Positions 17,701-18,864 of a stretch of DNA of 18,864 nt are shown piece by piece; position 1 is the first letter of the stretch; each line of letters starts with the position of its first letter. Both the position numbers and the translations under genes were made by a program. A model generated the notes under the pieces. That model ran no database searches. It was not told the origin of the DNA and saw only the letters and a program-made list of their open reading frames with translations. Source of the DNA: RGIG4140 sp045532865 (GTDB taxonomy: Bacteria > Pseudomonadota > Alphaproteobacteria > CAAHEQ01 > UBA3637); assembly GCA_045532865.1 (NCBI GenBank), contig JAZSGT010000061.1:1-18864 (forward strand). The letters run 5' to 3'.

Positions 17701-18864
17701 ATTTATAATGATTGTGGCACCATCACATTTGGTGTAGAGTCAACGGCGAAATTCACTGAAAACACGGCATCCTCTGCTGGTGGGGCGATTAGTAATTATG
17801 GAGACATCACGTTTGGTGCAGGGTCAACAGCCACATTCAGTGACAACACGGCATCCTCTAGTAGTGGTGGAGCGATTGCTAATGATGAAGGCATCATCAC
17901 GTTTGGTGAGAGTTCAACAGCCACATTCAAGGGTAACACGGCATCCTTTAGTGGTGGGGCGATTTGGAATAGTGGATACATGCTTTTGGCTGGGGGAAAT
18001 ACGTTTGGAGGATATTTGCAAGATACAGAAGATGCAGATGAGGATGGCGATAAAACGGAATATGTCCTTGATTCAGTGGGAAACAAAATATCACTTGGCA
18101 ACTCAGCCAAAGAAGGTGGTGCTATTTATAACTCAGGTGGCAAAAAAGAAGGAGATGTTATCGCATACGGCATGACCTTGGGTAAATCAACCTTTATGGG
18201 CAATACAGCTCTTTCCCAAGGCGGGGCGATTTATAACACCGGTTATATGAATTTTACGGACGAGGCCTTGTTTGATGGGAACTCAGCAATTGCCACAGGT
18301 GGCAACGCCTTCGGTGGGGCGATTTATAATAAGCAAGGAACCATCACGTTTGGTGAGAGTTCAACAGTCACATTCAGTGGTAACGAGGCATCCTCTGAAG
18401 GTGGGGCGATTTATAATTATGCTGATAATTCTAATGCAACTATAACGTTTGGTGCAGGGTCAACAGTTACATTCAGTGATAATGAGTCATCCTATGGTGG
18501 GGCGATTTATAATTATGCCTATAATTCTAATTCTAATGCAACTATAACGTTTGGTGAGAGTTCAACAGTCACATTCAGTGGTAACGAGGCATCCTCTGAA
18601 GGTGGAGCGATTTATAATTATGCTTATAATTCTGATGCAATTATAACGTTTGGTGAGAGTTCAACAGCCACATTCAGTGGTAATAAGGGTAGGGCGATTG
18701 AAAATGGAGGCACCATCACGTTTGGTGAGGGGTCAACAGCCACATTCAGTGGTAATGAGGCATCCTATGGTGGGGCGATTTATAATAGGCAAGGAACCAT
18801 CACGTTTGGTGAGAGTTCAACAGTCACATTCAGTGGTAACGAGGCATCCTCTGAAGGTGGGGCG
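14740..18864 (+). CDS. Giant secreted Pmp-like repeat protein, probably a type V autotransporter or adhesin (3' partial)
   Basis: The frame is open from the ATG at 14740 to the last base: 1375 codons, no stop. AAGGAGG at 14727-14733 lies six bases before the ATG. Residues 1-42 form a long signal peptide: a Lys/Arg-rich helix-like N-region, a short hydrophobic core with MMMFS, and cleavage after PVLA (42). Such extended signals are common in autotransporters. From about residue 127 the protein is about 39 units of GGAI.N followed by ITFG, STATF and SGN.AS, roughly 27-29 residues each. GGA(I/V) with FxxN are the marks of chlamydial polymorphic membrane proteins, which fold as right-handed beta-helices on the cell surface. 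The first ~300 residues of repeats are a longer variant with AQFKNN modules. Any C-terminal beta-barrel lies beyond the window. The G-rich codons differ from the neighbours. Export by type V is inferred. Confidence 0.88.
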   Translation, partial: MQNLSRTALKELKKRYLNVLKKCFLLNMMMFSCVTLSSPVLAETTLTPSEELETVVTTARQPILFDATIDLAGKNLTYTMRLLPPYGGGVFRVHSGTTSVTSLEFINSSETTDPLLLFKDNTAPKEGGAIYNSESITFDVLARFEGNSATETGGDSYGGAIDNGGSITFGGLATFDGNSAIATGGNAFGGAINNGGESAVLRFNNEAQFKNNTTTANADGSLTTVYARGGAIYNYESIIFDALARFEGNSATATGGDSYGGAIHNSGENAVLSFDNEAQFKNNIAKATTMEKSDGTLVGGNTHGGVIYNYLGTITFDALATFEGNESSATGDSAHGGAIRNEGANAVLTFNDEAQFKNNTAKATAMVKADGTRVGGDSYGGAIHNDAGSVVFEDTDSNPETPAVANITYGITFNGDTLFTGNKAESERGNARGGAIYNSGYILLAGENTFGGYLQDTEDADEDGDKTEYVLDSDGNKISLGNSAKEGGAIYNSGDITFGSGSTATFSGNEASYGGAIYNKGDITFGESSTATFSGNEASSYAGAIYNFGDITFGEDSTATFSGNTASIYGGVIDNEGTITFGAGSTATFSGNTTSKDGAGAIFNNGDITFGAGSTATFSGNTTSKDGGGAIANGGTITFNEGSTATFSGNEATYGGAIYNYRGTITFGANSTATFSGNEASDSGGAIYNLRTITFGGESTFTENRTQSSSDHSHGGAINNEGTIEFKESAVFTENQAIGDGTNTDALGGAIYNNGDITFGKKATFSGNKVTLNSYNVKGGAIFNNEDATIYFKGITEFSNNSATENGGAVANIGNITFEASSTATFTGNTASFLGGAIFNMDGSIIFNGKTIFSGNEASSKGGAIGNYNEGTITFGKGIIATFSGNTASASGGAIENSGDITFDSGSTVTFSDNEASYLGGAILNEGEITFGSDSTVTFSDNEASMMTGGAIYNYVGTITFGEGTTATFSGNTALGGSLAITGEGGAIYNDCGTITFGVESTAKFTENTASSAGGAISNYGDITFGAGSTATFSDNTASSSSGGAIANDEGIITFGESSTATFKGNTASFSGGAIWNSGYMLLAGGNTFGGYLQDTEDADEDGDKTEYVLDSVGNKISLGNSAKEGGAIYNSGGKKEGDVIAYGMTLGKSTFMGNTALSQGGAIYNTGYMNFTDEALFDGNSAIATGGNAFGGAIYNKQGTITFGESSTVTFSGNEASSEGGAIYNYADNSNATITFGAGSTVTFSDNESSYGGAIYNYAYNSNSNATITFGESSTVTFSGNEASSEGGAIYNYAYNSDAIITFGESSTATFSGNKGRAIENGGTITFGEGSTATFSGNEASYGGAIYNRQGTITFGESSTVTFSGNEASSEGGA
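15262..15315 (+). repeat. Copy 1 of a 54-base internal duplication
   Basis: It matches 18271-18324 with one base different (offset 3009 bases, 1003 codons). It encodes FDGNSAIATGGNAFGGAI. Confidence 0.9.
16051..16215 (+). repeat. Copy 1 of a 165-base internal duplication
   Basis: It matches 17968-18132 at an offset of 1917 bases (639 codons), with an exact run of 80 bases at 16080-16159. It encodes GGYLQDTEDADEDGDKTEY and flanks, an acidic loop unlike the standard repeat. Confidence 0.92.
17968..18132 (+). repeat. Copy 2 of the 165-base internal duplication
   Basis: The partner of 16051-16215; differences are a few scattered bases, mainly at the start and after the exact 80-base core. Confidence 0.92.
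18271..18324 (+). repeat. Copy 2 of the 54-base internal duplication
   Basis: The partner of 15262-15315. An N-terminal type of repeat thus reappears near the right edge, among the standard units. Confidence 0.9.

Larger units (their letters stand above)
15118..18864 (+). repeat. Tandem coding repeats (GGAI / FSGN units), about 39 copies, continuing past the window
   Basis: The DNA unit is mostly 81-87 bases and always a multiple of three, so the frame is kept. The best-conserved blocks are GGTGGGGCGATTTATAAT, ATCACGTTTGGT and ACAGCCACATTCAGTGGTAA. Units after about 16198 are the most alike; earlier ones are longer and more varied. Confidence 0.92.

Noticed and set aside
15119..18175. Several open frames of 60-130 codons on both strands within the repeat region
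   Set aside because: They are shadows of the repeat. Their proteins show the same repeated phrases in the wrong frame, and one long frame covers the whole region without a stop.
15118..18864. Regular repeats that might suggest a CRISPR array or satellite DNA
   Set aside because: The units are in-frame, multiples of three, and encode conserved GGAI and FSGN motifs; there are no constant repeats with unique spacers.

Overview
The window is AT-rich DNA with dense, short-spaced bacterial genes. It looks like a Gram-negative, probably host-associated bacterium. An alphaproteobacterial relative is my best guess, from the YejBEF transporter, the style of the TIM protein and the MurD2/MurL pair. That placement is inference; no rRNA or other marker is present to settle it.

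Layout, left to right. (1) 1-1659: 3' part of a + strand gene for an ankyrin-repeat protein with one membrane segment and an Asn/Thr-rich tail, closed by a clear terminator. (2) 1855-3201: triosephosphate isomerase followed by a small secreted four-cysteine protein. (3) 3339-6938: yejB-yejE-yejF with overlapping starts and stops, an oligopeptide/muropeptide-type ABC importer whose binding-protein gene is absent from the window. A bidirectional hairpin at 6945-6977 separates it from the next block. (4) 11111-6990, minus strand: murL-murD2-glycosyltransferase, read leftwards as one probable operon. MurD2 and MurL form the alternative route that puts glutamate into peptidoglycan as L-Glu and then epimerises it. 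(5) 11190-14379: a membrane-anchored Sel1-repeat protein and aminopeptidase N (PepN), probably co-transcribed. (6) 14380-14739: a 360-base gap with a terminator, a good extended -10 promoter and a structured leader. (7) 14740-18864: the first 1375 codons of a giant secreted repeat protein that runs off the end. It has a 42-residue signal peptide and about 39 GGAI-type / FSGN-type repeats like those of chlamydial Pmp autotransporters. Its DNA is visibly more G-rich than the rest of the window.

The genes fit a theme of cell envelope and surface biology: peptidoglycan precursor synthesis (MurL/MurD2), peptide or muropeptide uptake (YejBEF), peptide breakdown (PepN) and surface or host-interaction proteins (ankyrin, Sel1, Pmp-like). 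The most interesting parts are the MurL/MurD2/glycosyltransferase operon and the giant Pmp-like repeat gene with its internal duplications.
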